A stretch of DNA of 64,000 nucleotides from the NCBI GenBank assembly GCA_002928875.1, contig PERO01000003.1, positions 1-64,000 on the forward strand, read 5' to 3'. Positions 1-8,443 of the stretch are shown here, in pieces. The first letter of the stretch is position 1. The number at the start of each line of letters is the position of its first letter. Source of the DNA: Methylobacterium sp. GTDB taxonomy: Bacteria; Pseudomonadota; Alphaproteobacteria; Rhizobiales; Beijerinckiaceae. The notes under the pieces were generated by a model. That model was not told the DNA's origin, made no database searches, and saw only the letters and a program-made list of their open reading frames with translations. The translations under genes and the position numbers were made by a program.

Positions 1-2178
1 GGCCAGACGCTGGCCCCGAACGCGACCGGCGTGACGCTCGATCGCGGCGCCGGCACCCGCGCCTTCGACGGCATCGACGTGATCCCCGGCCAGCGCGGTG
101 TGTATTGGAACGGCGCGTTGCGCTTCACCGCGCCCCAGGTCGCCGTCGTCACCCCGCCGCCCCCGCCCGTGGTGGCCCCTGTCGTGAAGCAGATTGGCCA
201 GTGGAAGGAACTCGTCGCCGACGTCAACGGCAAGATCATCGAGAGCGAGTACAAGCGCGTCGCCGCGAACTACAACGCGCCGGAGATCGTCGATTATCGC
301 CTCGGCCCGAAGGCGGCGGATTTCGGGAACGCCACCAACACCGCGCCCACGCTTTGGGGACCGGATCTGGCCAGGGGCCAGGGTCTCTGGCCGTTCGGTA
401 CACTGCCCGCCACCAATCCCGGCGAGTCGGCGAAGTGCCTGCCGCCCCCCGAGCAGCCGCGCAGCGACCAGGAAGAATTGGCGCGCGGCCTCAAGGGCAA
501 CGGCTGGCTGGTCGGTGGCCAGCACATCTTCCTGCCCGACAATCCGGGCGACCCGGATTACAAGTTCGGCATCAGCAACACGCGCGGCGGAGACGGCTCG
601 GTGTTCGATACCGGCGGCCTCTGCATGCGCATGATCGCCTCGTGGTTCCCGGATTGGTGGAACCGCAACAACATCGCGACCCCGGCCCAGCCGGAAATCC
701 GCAACCTCGCAACGCGCCGGGCCGACCTGCCGCTGGTGCCGGTGGCGATCGCCCGCGGCCGCGCCAATGCCAGCCAGATCAGCTTCGCGGCCTTCAAGGA
801 CGGCACGATCGCGCCGATCGCCGTGGGCAACACGGCACCGGAATTCTTCGACACGACCGGCATCCGCCTGCCTGCCGGCATGGTGCCGACAGCGATGGCG
901 GTGACGCCCTACAACGAGTTCCTGGTGGTCTCGGTGTGGGATACGAACACGGTCTCCGGCAAGCTCGCCTTCATCGCGCTGCGTCCGCGGCAGATGGCGG
1001 TGGGAAGCCCGAGCCAGACGCCGAACAGCCGCTGGTACTGGGGCGTTCCGGGCGCATGGACCATCCGCGGCATGAAGCTGATCGGCATGATCGACCTGCC
1101 TTTTGCGGCGCCCTCGAGCCTCGATGTCTCGAACAACATCGTTCTGGGCAATCCGCGCGGCCACGGCAACAATGACGACCCGGCGCAGGGCGACCTCTCC
1201 CGGCAATCCGCGCGTGACCTGTGGCGGAATTCCGACCCGCTGATCACCTATGGCAACGACGAATGGAGCAAGCTGGCATCGGGTGGCTATGCCATCGTCG
1301 CCTCGCGCGCCGAGAACAAGGTGTCGTTTGTCGACATGACGCCGCTCTACCAGTACTATCGGACGATGTATCTGACGACGCAGGCGAATTACGACCGGAC
1401 GGCCGATGCCAGCCTCACCGATCCGAACAAGTGGCCGTTCAGCTTCGCCGTCGCGCCCAGCCAGACACCGACGATCGTCTCGACGATCGCCGTCGACCAG
1501 CCGACCTCCGTGAGCGCCGGCATCCAGACCAGGACCATCTTCGGCATCGACCGCGGGACCTGGTTTGGCGAAAGCGGCAACCCGGGCTGGAGCGCCAAAG
1601 AGGGCTGGTCCGGTATGGAACCGCAGCGCGTGCTCGGCCGCAGCCGTGCCTTCATCGCCACGATGGACGGCACCGTGCAGATCCTGAACGTGCAGGGCCT
1701 GAACTTCCCGAACTCGCCGGTGGGGAAGACGGTTTCCTCGACCCCGCTCGCCACCTTCAAGGCCGGACGCAACTCGACCTTCGCCTTCACGAACGGCATC
1801 TCCACCGCGCCGGATGACCTCTTCCTCGTCAGCCGCGGCGACCGGAACGTGACCTTCGCCTTCCCCGACGGGCGCATCCAGGGTGTGCTGCGCGACAGCC
1901 GGCTCGTCGATCCGGTCGGTGGCGCTGTCACCATCAACCAGGCGGGCTTCGGTGGAACCGGGCCGGGCAAGGCGGTGTTCGCGCCGATCATCAACATCAC
2001 CGACTTCAACGGCAAGACGATCCACACCTATGCGGTGGACCCGAAGCGGGGCTATTCCGGCAGCCTTGCAGAACTTTACCCGTTCCAGACGCCGTCGGGG
2101 TACTCGCCCTACCTCTGGGGCTCCACGGCGCCCTTCCCCGGCAAGCCGTTCATGATCGACATGGAGGAGATCATCTGA
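1..2178 (+). CDS. large hypothetical protein, 5'-truncated by window edge
   Basis: The frame is open from the first base, so the true start lies upstream; a GTG at 31 is only an internal candidate. About 725 residues are visible. A proline-rich linker (a run of five prolines near residue 45 counting from the GTG) precedes a body rich in Gly, Asn, Thr and aromatic residues. The body has many short strand-like segments of the kind found in secreted beta-propeller or beta-rich surface proteins, including phrases such as GYAIVASRAENKVSFVDM and SRAFIATMDGTVQILNV. There are few cysteines and no membrane helix in the visible part. I do not recognise a family; extracytoplasmic location is inference from composition. 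A strong hairpin follows the stop. I am confident it is coding (long, clean frame, convergent neighbour) but not of function. Confidence 0.8.
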   Translation, partial: GQTLAPNATGVTLDRGAGTRAFDGIDVIPGQRGVYWNGALRFTAPQVAVVTPPPPPVVAPVVKQIGQWKELVADVNGKIIESEYKRVAANYNAPEIVDYRLGPKAADFGNATNTAPTLWGPDLARGQGLWPFGTLPATNPGESAKCLPPPEQPRSDQEELARGLKGNGWLVGGQHIFLPDNPGDPDYKFGISNTRGGDGSVFDTGGLCMRMIASWFPDWWNRNNIATPAQPEIRNLATRRADLPLVPVAIARGRANASQISFAAFKDGTIAPIAVGNTAPEFFDTTGIRLPAGMVPTAMAVTPYNEFLVVSVWDTNTVSGKLAFIALRPRQMAVGSPSQTPNSRWYWGVPGAWTIRGMKLIGMIDLPFAAPSSLDVSNNIVLGNPRGHGNNDDPAQGDLSRQSARDLWRNSDPLITYGNDEWSKLASGGYAIVASRAENKVSFVDMTPLYQYYRTMYLTTQANYDRTADASLTDPNKWPFSFAVAPSQTPTIVSTIAVDQPTSVSAGIQTRTIFGIDRGTWFGESGNPGWSAKEGWSGMEPQRVLGRSRAFIATMDGTVQILNVQGLNFPNSPVGKTVSSTPLATFKAGRNSTFAFTNGISTAPDDLFLVSRGDRNVTFAFPDGRIQGVLRDSRLVDPVGGAVTINQAGFGGTGPGKAVFAPIINITDFNGKTIHTYAVDPKRGYSGSLAELYPFQTPSGYSPYLWGSTAPFPGKPFMIDMEEII

Positions 2179-2216
2179 GCCCGGCGCCGGCCGGCAGGCC
2201 AGACACAGAATGCGCG

Positions 2217-2242
2217 CGGCGCCGGGCGAAAACCCGGCGCCG
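2217..2242. terminator. intrinsic terminator hairpin between convergent genes
   Basis: A perfect 10-bp inverted repeat (arms 2217-2226 and 2233-2242) encloses a CGAAAA loop and is followed on + by a short T-containing stretch. It lies between two convergent genes and can serve either direction. Confidence 0.7.
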
Positions 2243-2281
2243 ATTTCGTTCCGGGCGTGGGCCACGCCACAAGTCGCGCCC

Positions 2282-2818
2282 TCAGGCCGGGTGCCATTCC
2301 GCGAAACTCGCGATATCCGGCTTGCGGCCCTCCCCTTCCGCGAAGGCGACGAAATCGCGCGCGAGGATCGCTTCGAACTGCGCCGGGCTGGTGATGGTCA
2401 TCTGGTGACCGCGATCGAAGATCACCAGCGTCTCGCCACCCGTCACAACCGGGCGCAGCAGATCGGGAATCGCGGATGGCTTCCATTGCGATGGCCGCGC
2501 CGGATCGACGAACAGCACCACGGCCTTCTCGGTCGGGTCGCGGTGGAAATAGGCACCGGCCTCCAGCGGATGCGGGATGCGGTTGCGATCCGGTGCATCC
2601 GCCAGCCGCGCGGCGAGATAGGCGCAATTGTAATGCATGCAGGTCGCCGGGCGCGCCGCCTCGCCGAAAATCCCGCAGCCCTGGTCGCGCAGATGCCCGC
2701 AGGCGCGATACATCGGCTTGTCGAGTGCCACGATCTCGGGCAGCACGCAACAATAGGTGCAGGTGCGGCACCAGCTGATCCGCGCGCCCGCTTCGCGCTT
2801 TCTTTTCGCCTGGCCCAT
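2282..2818 (-). CDS. YkgJ-like CxxCxxCC cysteine-cluster protein
   Basis: The 178-residue protein starts with MGQAKRKREAG. A longer upstream frame exists, but its first 90 codons look like untranslated GC-rich sequence. Near the N-terminus it has the cluster WCRTCTYCC, then further cysteines in RACGHLRDQGC and ATCMHYNC. This matches the putative zinc/iron-chelating CxxCxxCC family (YkgJ-like, PF03692), whose biochemical role is unsettled. The C-terminal half has no recognisable domain. It is a single-gene unit convergent with the large upstream gene and divergent from the porin. Metal binding is inferred from the cysteine pattern only. Confidence 0.75.
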   Translation of the reverse strand: MGQAKRKREAGARISWCRTCTYCCVLPEIVALDKPMYRACGHLRDQGCGIFGEAARPATCMHYNCAYLAARLADAPDRNRIPHPLEAGAYFHRDPTEKAVVLFVDPARPSQWKPSAIPDLLRPVVTGGETLVIFDRGHQMTITSPAQFEAILARDFVAFAEGEGRKPDIASFAEWHPA

Positions 2819-3246
2819 CGTCGCCGATCTCCACAACCCGGCCACGCCCCCGCGAGGGGCAATTGCGCAGCCACAGGGCGCCGAAGCTATCGTTCCCCCC
2901 GGGAAAATCCAGCCACCGGCGTGCACGAGGATCAAGCGTCCGGTCGGCCGTTGGTACGGCTTTCCCTCCGCGCGAGGACACGGCCGTGAGCGCCCGCGGA
3001 GGGCACTTGCGGATTGAACACGGGCCGCTCGCGAAAACTTGAAAAACCTGAGTCGAGTTTGTGTCACAAAAATGAATTGTTCGAACATTACGCAATGAGG
3101 TGGAAATATGGAAGAAAATCGTCAGCTTCAAAACGGAATTCTGACCGTCATATAAAGTAAAAATCTCTACTATTGATCATTCTATACCAACCTGACGACG
3201 ATCTCACACTATTTCACTTGCGTTGTACCGACTCCAGGGGGACAGA
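2819..3246. other. 428-bp divergent intergenic region
   Basis: No convincing gene. The half next to the porin (about 3030-3240) is clearly more AT-rich than the surroundings and presumably holds the porin promoter, but I could not assign -35/-10 boxes with confidence. The half next to the cysteine-cluster gene is GC-rich. Confidence 0.6.
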
Positions 3247-4521
3247 ATGACTCGCCTACAGATAGCAGAGAACAAGTATGCGTTGACGATGGCGGCAATT
3301 ATGGCTTCCCTGCCACTCCAGGGCGCCAATTCTGCCGATCTCGCGCTCAAGAAGCCCAGCAATGTGGAATACATGAAGGCCTGCCCGACCTATGGCGCCG
3401 GGTTCTTCGTTGTGCCGGGTACGACCTCCTGCTTGCGCATCATCGGACGCGTTCGCGTCGAATACATGTTCGACTCGCCCGCCGCACGCGGCAATGACTA
3501 CAACCGCATCCGCACACGCGGCTATTTCGGCTGGGATCACCGGACCCCGACGGAATACGGTCTGCTCCGGACCAACATGCGGGCCTACATCCAGCGCGAC
3601 AATGCGGGGACTGCCGCGCTCCCCTATTCGCCGGTCGTCGACTTCGCCTTCATCCAGTTCGCCGGCTTCACCATCGGCCGCACCACCCCGCTCTTCGAGA
3701 ACAGCTTTATCCGGTTTTTCTCGCGCTCCGGGCAATATCTGGGAGCCCTCGGCTCGGATGTGACTTACGCCAATACCGTGGGTTACACCCACAGCTTCGG
3801 CTCCGGCTTCAGTGGCAGCATCTCGCTTGAGGATTCCTCGCAGCGGCGCGCCGGGATCCGGCTCGGGCCGGGCGTGGCGCTGTCGCCGAACCAGACGACC
3901 ATTCTCGGCGGCCAGGCCGTGCCGGATATCACGGTGGCGCTCGAGGCGCAGCAATCCTGGGGCCAGGCGAAGGTCGCGGGTGCGCTGCACCAGGTGCGCG
4001 GCACCTTTGTGGGCGCGGCGCCGGCGCGAGCCGTGTCGGAAGAATATGGCTATGCCTTCACCACGGCGCTGAAGCTCGAGCTTCCCTTCCTCGCCAAGGG
4101 CTCCAATGTCTGGGCGAGCTTCCAGTACGCGCAGGGCGCACCGTTCTACACGCATGACAACGCCGCGAACGGCGACGTCGCCTCGCGCCGGCTGGCGGTT
4201 GCGGATGCGACGGTGGATGCGAACGGGCAGCTTTTCCTGTCGCGTTCATGGTCGGTGGGCGGTGCGGTCGAGCACTTCATTACGCCGACGATCGTCGCAT
4301 CGGTCGGCGGCTTCTACGGCATCTTCGATGCGCGCGGCGGCAACAACACGGCAGCCAACCTGGCGATTGTCGGCCACCTGTCCTGGCGCCCGGTTTCCGG
4401 GTTCATCATTGGTGGGGAAGCGGTCTACCGCACGATCAGCAATCGCGGCACGACGCAGCTCGGCACGGGCACGGACAACGCCGATGCCCTCGGCCGGGTC
4501 CGCTTCCAGCGCGACTTCTGA
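3247..4521 (+). CDS. Porin_2-family outer-membrane porin
   Basis: The protein has 424 residues. The ATG at 3247 is preceded by a GGGGG ribosome-binding stretch, so I prefer it over the in-frame TTG at 3223. A signal peptide ends near QGANSADLALKK. The mature N-terminus contains EYMKACPTYGAGFFVVPG and CLRIIGRVRVEY, typical of the alphaproteobacterial Porin_2 family (PF02530), including two cysteines about 15 residues apart. Alternating hydrophobic/polar strands run to a terminal phenylalanine (VRFQRDF), the usual signal for beta-barrel assembly. It should form a general diffusion channel in the outer membrane. It is monocistronic, with a hairpin terminator just downstream. Confidence 0.92.
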   Translation: MTRLQIAENKYALTMAAIMASLPLQGANSADLALKKPSNVEYMKACPTYGAGFFVVPGTTSCLRIIGRVRVEYMFDSPAARGNDYNRIRTRGYFGWDHRTPTEYGLLRTNMRAYIQRDNAGTAALPYSPVVDFAFIQFAGFTIGRTTPLFENSFIRFFSRSGQYLGALGSDVTYANTVGYTHSFGSGFSGSISLEDSSQRRAGIRLGPGVALSPNQTTILGGQAVPDITVALEAQQSWGQAKVAGALHQVRGTFVGAAPARAVSEEYGYAFTTALKLELPFLAKGSNVWASFQYAQGAPFYTHDNAANGDVASRRLAVADATVDANGQLFLSRSWSVGGAVEHFITPTIVASVGGFYGIFDARGGNNTAANLAIVGHLSWRPVSGFIIGGEAVYRTISNRGTTQLGTGTDNADALGRVRFQRDF

Positions 4522-4564
4522 TCCCCGAGGCGCTTGCGAACGTCATCGCTCGCCGGAATCCCGA

Positions 4565-4589
4565 CCAGGGCCGCAAGAAGCGGCCCTGG
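4565..4589 (+). terminator. intrinsic terminator of the porin gene
   Basis: A perfect 10-bp inverted repeat (4565-4574 and 4580-4589) with an AAGAA loop is followed by TTGTGG. It lies 44 bp after the porin stop and before the photolyase operon. Confidence 0.7.
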
Positions 4590-4761
4590 TTGTGGCGTTG
4601 CCGGCGACCGTCGCGTCTTGGCCTCGAAATCGCGTCCCCTCCCCGAGCGCTGCCCGGCCGGACGACCTCGCCATGTGCCATCCGGCGGAAAATCCAGTTG
4701 CGGCACGCGACCGTAAGTGATCCATCAGCCCGGCCGGCCGGGCGACGACGGATTGCCCCGC

Positions 4762-6237
4762 ATGCCTGCTTCCCCCGGCGCCATCGCGCTCCACTGGTTT
4801 CGCAATGATCTTCGCCTTGACGACAACCCTGCCCTGACGCGTGCGGCCGAGGCCGGCGCGCTGCTCGCAATCTACATCGACGAGACTGACGACACCCTGC
4901 GCCCGCGCGGCGGGGCCCAGAAATGGTTCGTGCATCATGCACTGGCCCGCCTCGACGAGAGCCTGAAGGCGAAGGGATCGGCGCTCGTCATCCTGCGCGG
5001 CGCCTCGCGTGACCTCGTGCCGCAGGTGGCGAAAAGCATCGGTGCGCGACACGTGACCTGGAACCGCCGCTATGGACAGGCCGAGCGCGACCTCGATTCC
5101 GGAATCAAGGCGGAACTGAAGGACGCGGGAATCGCCGCCGAGAGTTTCAACGGGCATCTCCTCTACGAGCCGATGGAGATCCGCTCGCAGGCCGGCGGCC
5201 CGATGCGGGTCTTCACGCCGTTCTGGAAGGCGTGCCGCGCGAAACGGCCCGTGGAAGCGCCCCTTCCGCCACCGGCATCCCTGCCGCCGCTTCCCGCGAT
5301 CGACCATCTGCCGGGCCGCGTGAGCCTCGACGACCTCGAATTCCTGCCGACGAAGCCGGATTGGGCCGGCGGCCTGCGCGAAACCTGGCAGCCCGGCGAG
5401 GTTGGCGCGCAGAAGCGCCTGCTGGCCTTTCTCGCCAAAGGCTTCCGGGGCTATGCCGAAGACCGGAATCGCCCCGATTTGCCCTCCACCTCCATGCTCT
5501 CGGCGCATCTCGCGGTGGGTGACATTTCCGTCCGGCGCGTCTGGCAGGTAACTGAGCAGGCGCTGGCGGCCAGGGAGACGAAGGCCTCCGCGACCGATGC
5601 CGAGAAATTCTTCGCCGAACTCGGCTGGCGCGAATTCTCCTACCATCTGCTCTTCCACTACCCCACGCTCGCCAGCGTGAATTACCAGCCGAAATTCGAT
5701 GCCTTTCCCTGGGTGACGGATGCGGGCGCGCTCGCCGCCTGGCAGAAGGGGCTAACCGGCTACCCCATCGTGGATGCCGGCATGCGCCAGCTCTGGCGGA
5801 CCGGATTCATGCACAATCGCGTGCGGATGATTGTCGCATCCTTCCTCATCAAGCATCTGCTGACCGATTGGCGCGCGGGCGAAGCGTGGTTCTGGGACAC
5901 GCTCTGCGACGCCGATCCCGCGAGCAACGCGGCGAGCTGGCAATGGGTCGCCGGGTCGGGCGCGGATGCCGCCCCGTATTTCCGGATCTTCAACCCGATC
6001 ACGCAAGGGGAGAAATTCGATCCGGAAGGTCATTTTGTGCGTACTCATGTTCCGGAAATTGCTAAGCTTCCGGACAAGTTCATACATTGCCCCTGGGAAG
6101 CGCCGGGGCCGATCCTCGCCCGCGCCGGCATCCGGCTGGGCGAAACCTATCCCAGGCCCATCGTGTCGCATGACGAAGCGCGCGGGCGGGCGCTCGAAGC
6201 CTTCAAGGCGCTGCCTGCCGCAGCGTCCAACGCCTGA
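4762..6237 (+). CDS. phrB: deoxyribodipyrimidine photolyase
   Basis: This 491-residue class I cryptochrome/photolyase repairs UV-induced cyclobutane pyrimidine dimers with a light-activated FADH-. The N-terminal Rossmann antenna domain begins IALHWFRNDLRLDDNPAL. The C-terminal FAD domain has the family signatures TSMLSAHLAVGDIS, GYPIVDAGMRQLWRTGFMHNR, FWDTLCDADPASNAASWQWV and FRIFNPITQGEKFD. Length is normal for the family. The start is uncertain: ATG 4762 is chosen; GTG 4717 and TTG 4753 are also in frame. It leads a + operon with a COG2907 flavoprotein, DUF1365 and a CFA-synthase-family enzyme. As I recall, such gene sets belong to ECF sigma/ChrR photooxidative-stress regulons in Rhodobacter and other proteobacteria. 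Confidence 0.95.
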   Translation: MPASPGAIALHWFRNDLRLDDNPALTRAAEAGALLAIYIDETDDTLRPRGGAQKWFVHHALARLDESLKAKGSALVILRGASRDLVPQVAKSIGARHVTWNRRYGQAERDLDSGIKAELKDAGIAAESFNGHLLYEPMEIRSQAGGPMRVFTPFWKACRAKRPVEAPLPPPASLPPLPAIDHLPGRVSLDDLEFLPTKPDWAGGLRETWQPGEVGAQKRLLAFLAKGFRGYAEDRNRPDLPSTSMLSAHLAVGDISVRRVWQVTEQALAARETKASATDAEKFFAELGWREFSYHLLFHYPTLASVNYQPKFDAFPWVTDAGALAAWQKGLTGYPIVDAGMRQLWRTGFMHNRVRMIVASFLIKHLLTDWRAGEAWFWDTLCDADPASNAASWQWVAGSGADAAPYFRIFNPITQGEKFDPEGHFVRTHVPEIAKLPDKFIHCPWEAPGPILARAGIRLGETYPRPIVSHDEARGRALEAFKALPAAASNA

Positions 6238-6252
6238 CAGAAGAGACGCTCC

Positions 6253-7575
6253 ATGCGAATTGCAGTGATTGGCAGTGGGATTTCCGGCCTCGGGGCTGCC
6301 CATCGCCTCAGTCGCCATTTCGGTTCCGACGCGATCACGGTCTTCGAGAAGGACAACCGGCTGGGCGGACATTCCGCCACGGTGGATATCGATTATGCCG
6401 GGGCGTCCATTGCCGTCGATACGGGCTTCATCGTCTTTAACACGCTGAATTATCCGCTTCTCACCGCCCTGTTCGCCGAACTCGGCGTGGCCACGCATCG
6501 TTCGGACATGGGCTTCTCGCTCTCGCTCGATGGCGGGCGCTTCGAATGGTCGGGGCAGGAGACGAATGTCATCTCCTCGTTCTTCGCACAGCGTTCGAAC
6601 CTGCTGAAGCCGCGCCTGTGGCGGATGCTGGGCGACATGCGGCGATTTTCCGCCGAGGCGATCGAGGATCGCGCGGCGGCCCGCGTGGGCGACATGCCGC
6701 TCCGCGCCTACCTCGCCGAGAAGCGCGCCTCGCGCGAACTCATCGAGGATTACATCCTGCCCATGGGTGCCGCGATCTGGTCGATGTCGGCCGAAGCGGT
6801 GCTCGATTTTCCGGCCCAGAGCTTCATCGCGTTTTTCGACAACCACCGCCTGCTGCACTGGAACCGCCCGGCCTGGCGCACGGTGACGGGCGGCTCGCGC
6901 AGCTATGTGCAGAAGCTCGTCGCGACCTCCGGCTTCCAAACCCGCATCGGCGAGGGCGTGGCTTCCCTGCGGCGCCTGCCGATGGGCGTGGAAATCGCGA
7001 CCACGCGCGGCCAAAGGGGGCTCTTCGATGCCGTGGTCTGCGCCACGCACACCGATCAGGCGCTCGCTTTGCTCGAGGATGTCAGCGCCGAGGAGCGGGC
7101 CGTGCTCGGCGGGCTTCGCTATGCCGAGAACGAGGTGATCCTCCACCGCGATCCGCGCCTCATGCCCAAGCGCAAGCGCGCCTGGGCGGCCTGGAACGTG
7201 ATGCAGGCCTCGGGCGAGGCCGATCGCCCCGTGATGGTCAGCTACTGGATGAACCGCCTGCAGGGCATCGACGACACGCGCCCGCTTTTCGTAACCCTCA
7301 ATCCGCGCATTGAACCGGCGGAGGAGAAGGTCTTCGGCCGTTATGCTTACGCGCATCCGCAATATGATGCCTCGGCGCTCGCCGCACAAAGGGCCCTGCC
7401 CGGCATTCAGGGCCGCGGCGGCGTGTTCTATGCCGGGGCCTGGACTGGCTATGGCTTCCACGAGGATGGCCTGCGGGCCGGCTTTGAAGCGGCCGACCGG
7501 CTGATCGCGGAACATGGCATGCAGGGCAGTGCCCGGCTGCCCGAGCGCGCGGTGGGTGCGCCACCGCGCCTGTGA
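6253..7575 (+). CDS. COG2907-type NAD/FAD-dependent amine-oxidase-like flavoprotein
   Basis: The 440-residue protein opens with MRIAVIGSGISGLGAAHRL, a dinucleotide-binding GxGxxG fold, followed by the acidic end of beta-2 in FEKDNRLGGHSATV. That order is typical of flavin amine oxidase/desaturase-like enzymes of the COG2907 group. The C-terminal FAD-contact region is GGVFYAGAWTGYGFHEDG. The substrate is not established by sequence; because the gene sits between photolyase and a CFA-type methyltransferase, action on membrane fatty acids is plausible. It starts 15 bp after the photolyase stop and is followed 7 bp later by DUF1365, so the genes are probably co-transcribed. Confidence 0.88.
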   Translation: MRIAVIGSGISGLGAAHRLSRHFGSDAITVFEKDNRLGGHSATVDIDYAGASIAVDTGFIVFNTLNYPLLTALFAELGVATHRSDMGFSLSLDGGRFEWSGQETNVISSFFAQRSNLLKPRLWRMLGDMRRFSAEAIEDRAAARVGDMPLRAYLAEKRASRELIEDYILPMGAAIWSMSAEAVLDFPAQSFIAFFDNHRLLHWNRPAWRTVTGGSRSYVQKLVATSGFQTRIGEGVASLRRLPMGVEIATTRGQRGLFDAVVCATHTDQALALLEDVSAEERAVLGGLRYAENEVILHRDPRLMPKRKRAWAAWNVMQASGEADRPVMVSYWMNRLQGIDDTRPLFVTLNPRIEPAEEKVFGRYAYAHPQYDASALAAQRALPGIQGRGGVFYAGAWTGYGFHEDGLRAGFEAADRLIAEHGMQGSARLPERAVGAPPRL

Positions 7576-7582
7576 GCGTATA

Positions 7583-8443
7583 ATGCCGGCCATGGAGCCC
7601 GTTTTTCCCCCGCCCGCCGATGCCGCCCTGTTCTATGTCGGCTCGGTGATGCATGCGCGGATGAAGCCGAAGGCGCATCGCTTCGCCTATTCGGTCTTCG
7701 CGCTGCTCGTCGATCTCGACCGGCTGGAGGAGGCGCATCGCCTCTCCCCCTTCTTCTCGGTCCGGAAGTTCAACCTCATCGGATTTGACCATGGTCCGCA
7801 TGGCTTGACGAAGGGCTCGCCCGATCCGAAGGCGGATGTCGTGGCGGCGCTGAAGGCGGCCGGGATGAGCGAGGAACCGGCGCGCGTGCTGCTCCTGTGC
7901 TATCCGCGTGTCCTCGGTTTCGTCTTCAACCCGCTTTCGGTCTATTTCGCCTATGCCGGCGACGGCCGATTGATCGGCGTGCAATACGAGGTGCGCAACA
8001 CCTTCGGCCAGCGCCATTCCTACGTCGAGCCGGTGATGCCGGGACAATTGACGGAAGCCGGCCTGCGGCAGGAGGCCGACAAGCTCTTCTATGTCTCGCC
8101 CTTCATGCCGATGGAGCAGCGCTACCATTTCCGCATCCGCCCGCCCGGAGCGCGCGATATCGCCCTGCGCATCCACGAGACGGATGCCGGCGGCCCGATC
8201 CTCGCGGCGACCTTCCACGGCCATGCGGAACGCATCAGCGCGCGCTCCTGCCTGAGGCTCGCGCTTGCCATGCCCTTGATGACATTGAAGGTCGTCGCCG
8301 GGATTCACTGGGAGGCGTTGCGCCTCTGGGTGAAGGGTGTCAGACTGGTTTCGCGGCCGGAACCGCCACCTCCGGCCTCGCATGGAGGGCAATTTCTGAC
8401 GGTTTCGACCGAGACGACACGAAGGGCACATCATGCAGGATAA
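7583..8443 (+). CDS. DUF1365 family protein
   Basis: The protein has 286 residues from ATG 7583 (ATG 7592 is also possible). It carries conserved DUF1365 (PF07103) segments: FYVGSVMHARMKPKAHRFAY near the N-terminus, LLCYPRVLGFVFNPLSVYF in the middle and SPFMPMEQRYHFRI toward the C-terminus. The biochemical function of the family is unknown. It is commonly encoded between COG2907 and CFA-synthase-like genes, as here. It overlaps the next gene by 11 bp, indicating translational coupling. A role in lipid modification under oxidative or light stress is inferred from the operon. Confidence 0.88.
   Translation: MPAMEPVFPPPADAALFYVGSVMHARMKPKAHRFAYSVFALLVDLDRLEEAHRLSPFFSVRKFNLIGFDHGPHGLTKGSPDPKADVVAALKAAGMSEEPARVLLLCYPRVLGFVFNPLSVYFAYAGDGRLIGVQYEVRNTFGQRHSYVEPVMPGQLTEAGLRQEADKLFYVSPFMPMEQRYHFRIRPPGARDIALRIHETDAGGPILAATFHGHAERISARSCLRLALAMPLMTLKVVAGIHWEALRLWVKGVRLVSRPEPPPPASHGGQFLTVSTETTRRAHHAG

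Noticed and set aside
4718..4723. TGATCC upstream of the photolyase gene as an ECF11 -35 box
   Set aside because: No TAA-type -10 hexamer lies 17-18 bp downstream; the following bases are a GC-rich run.
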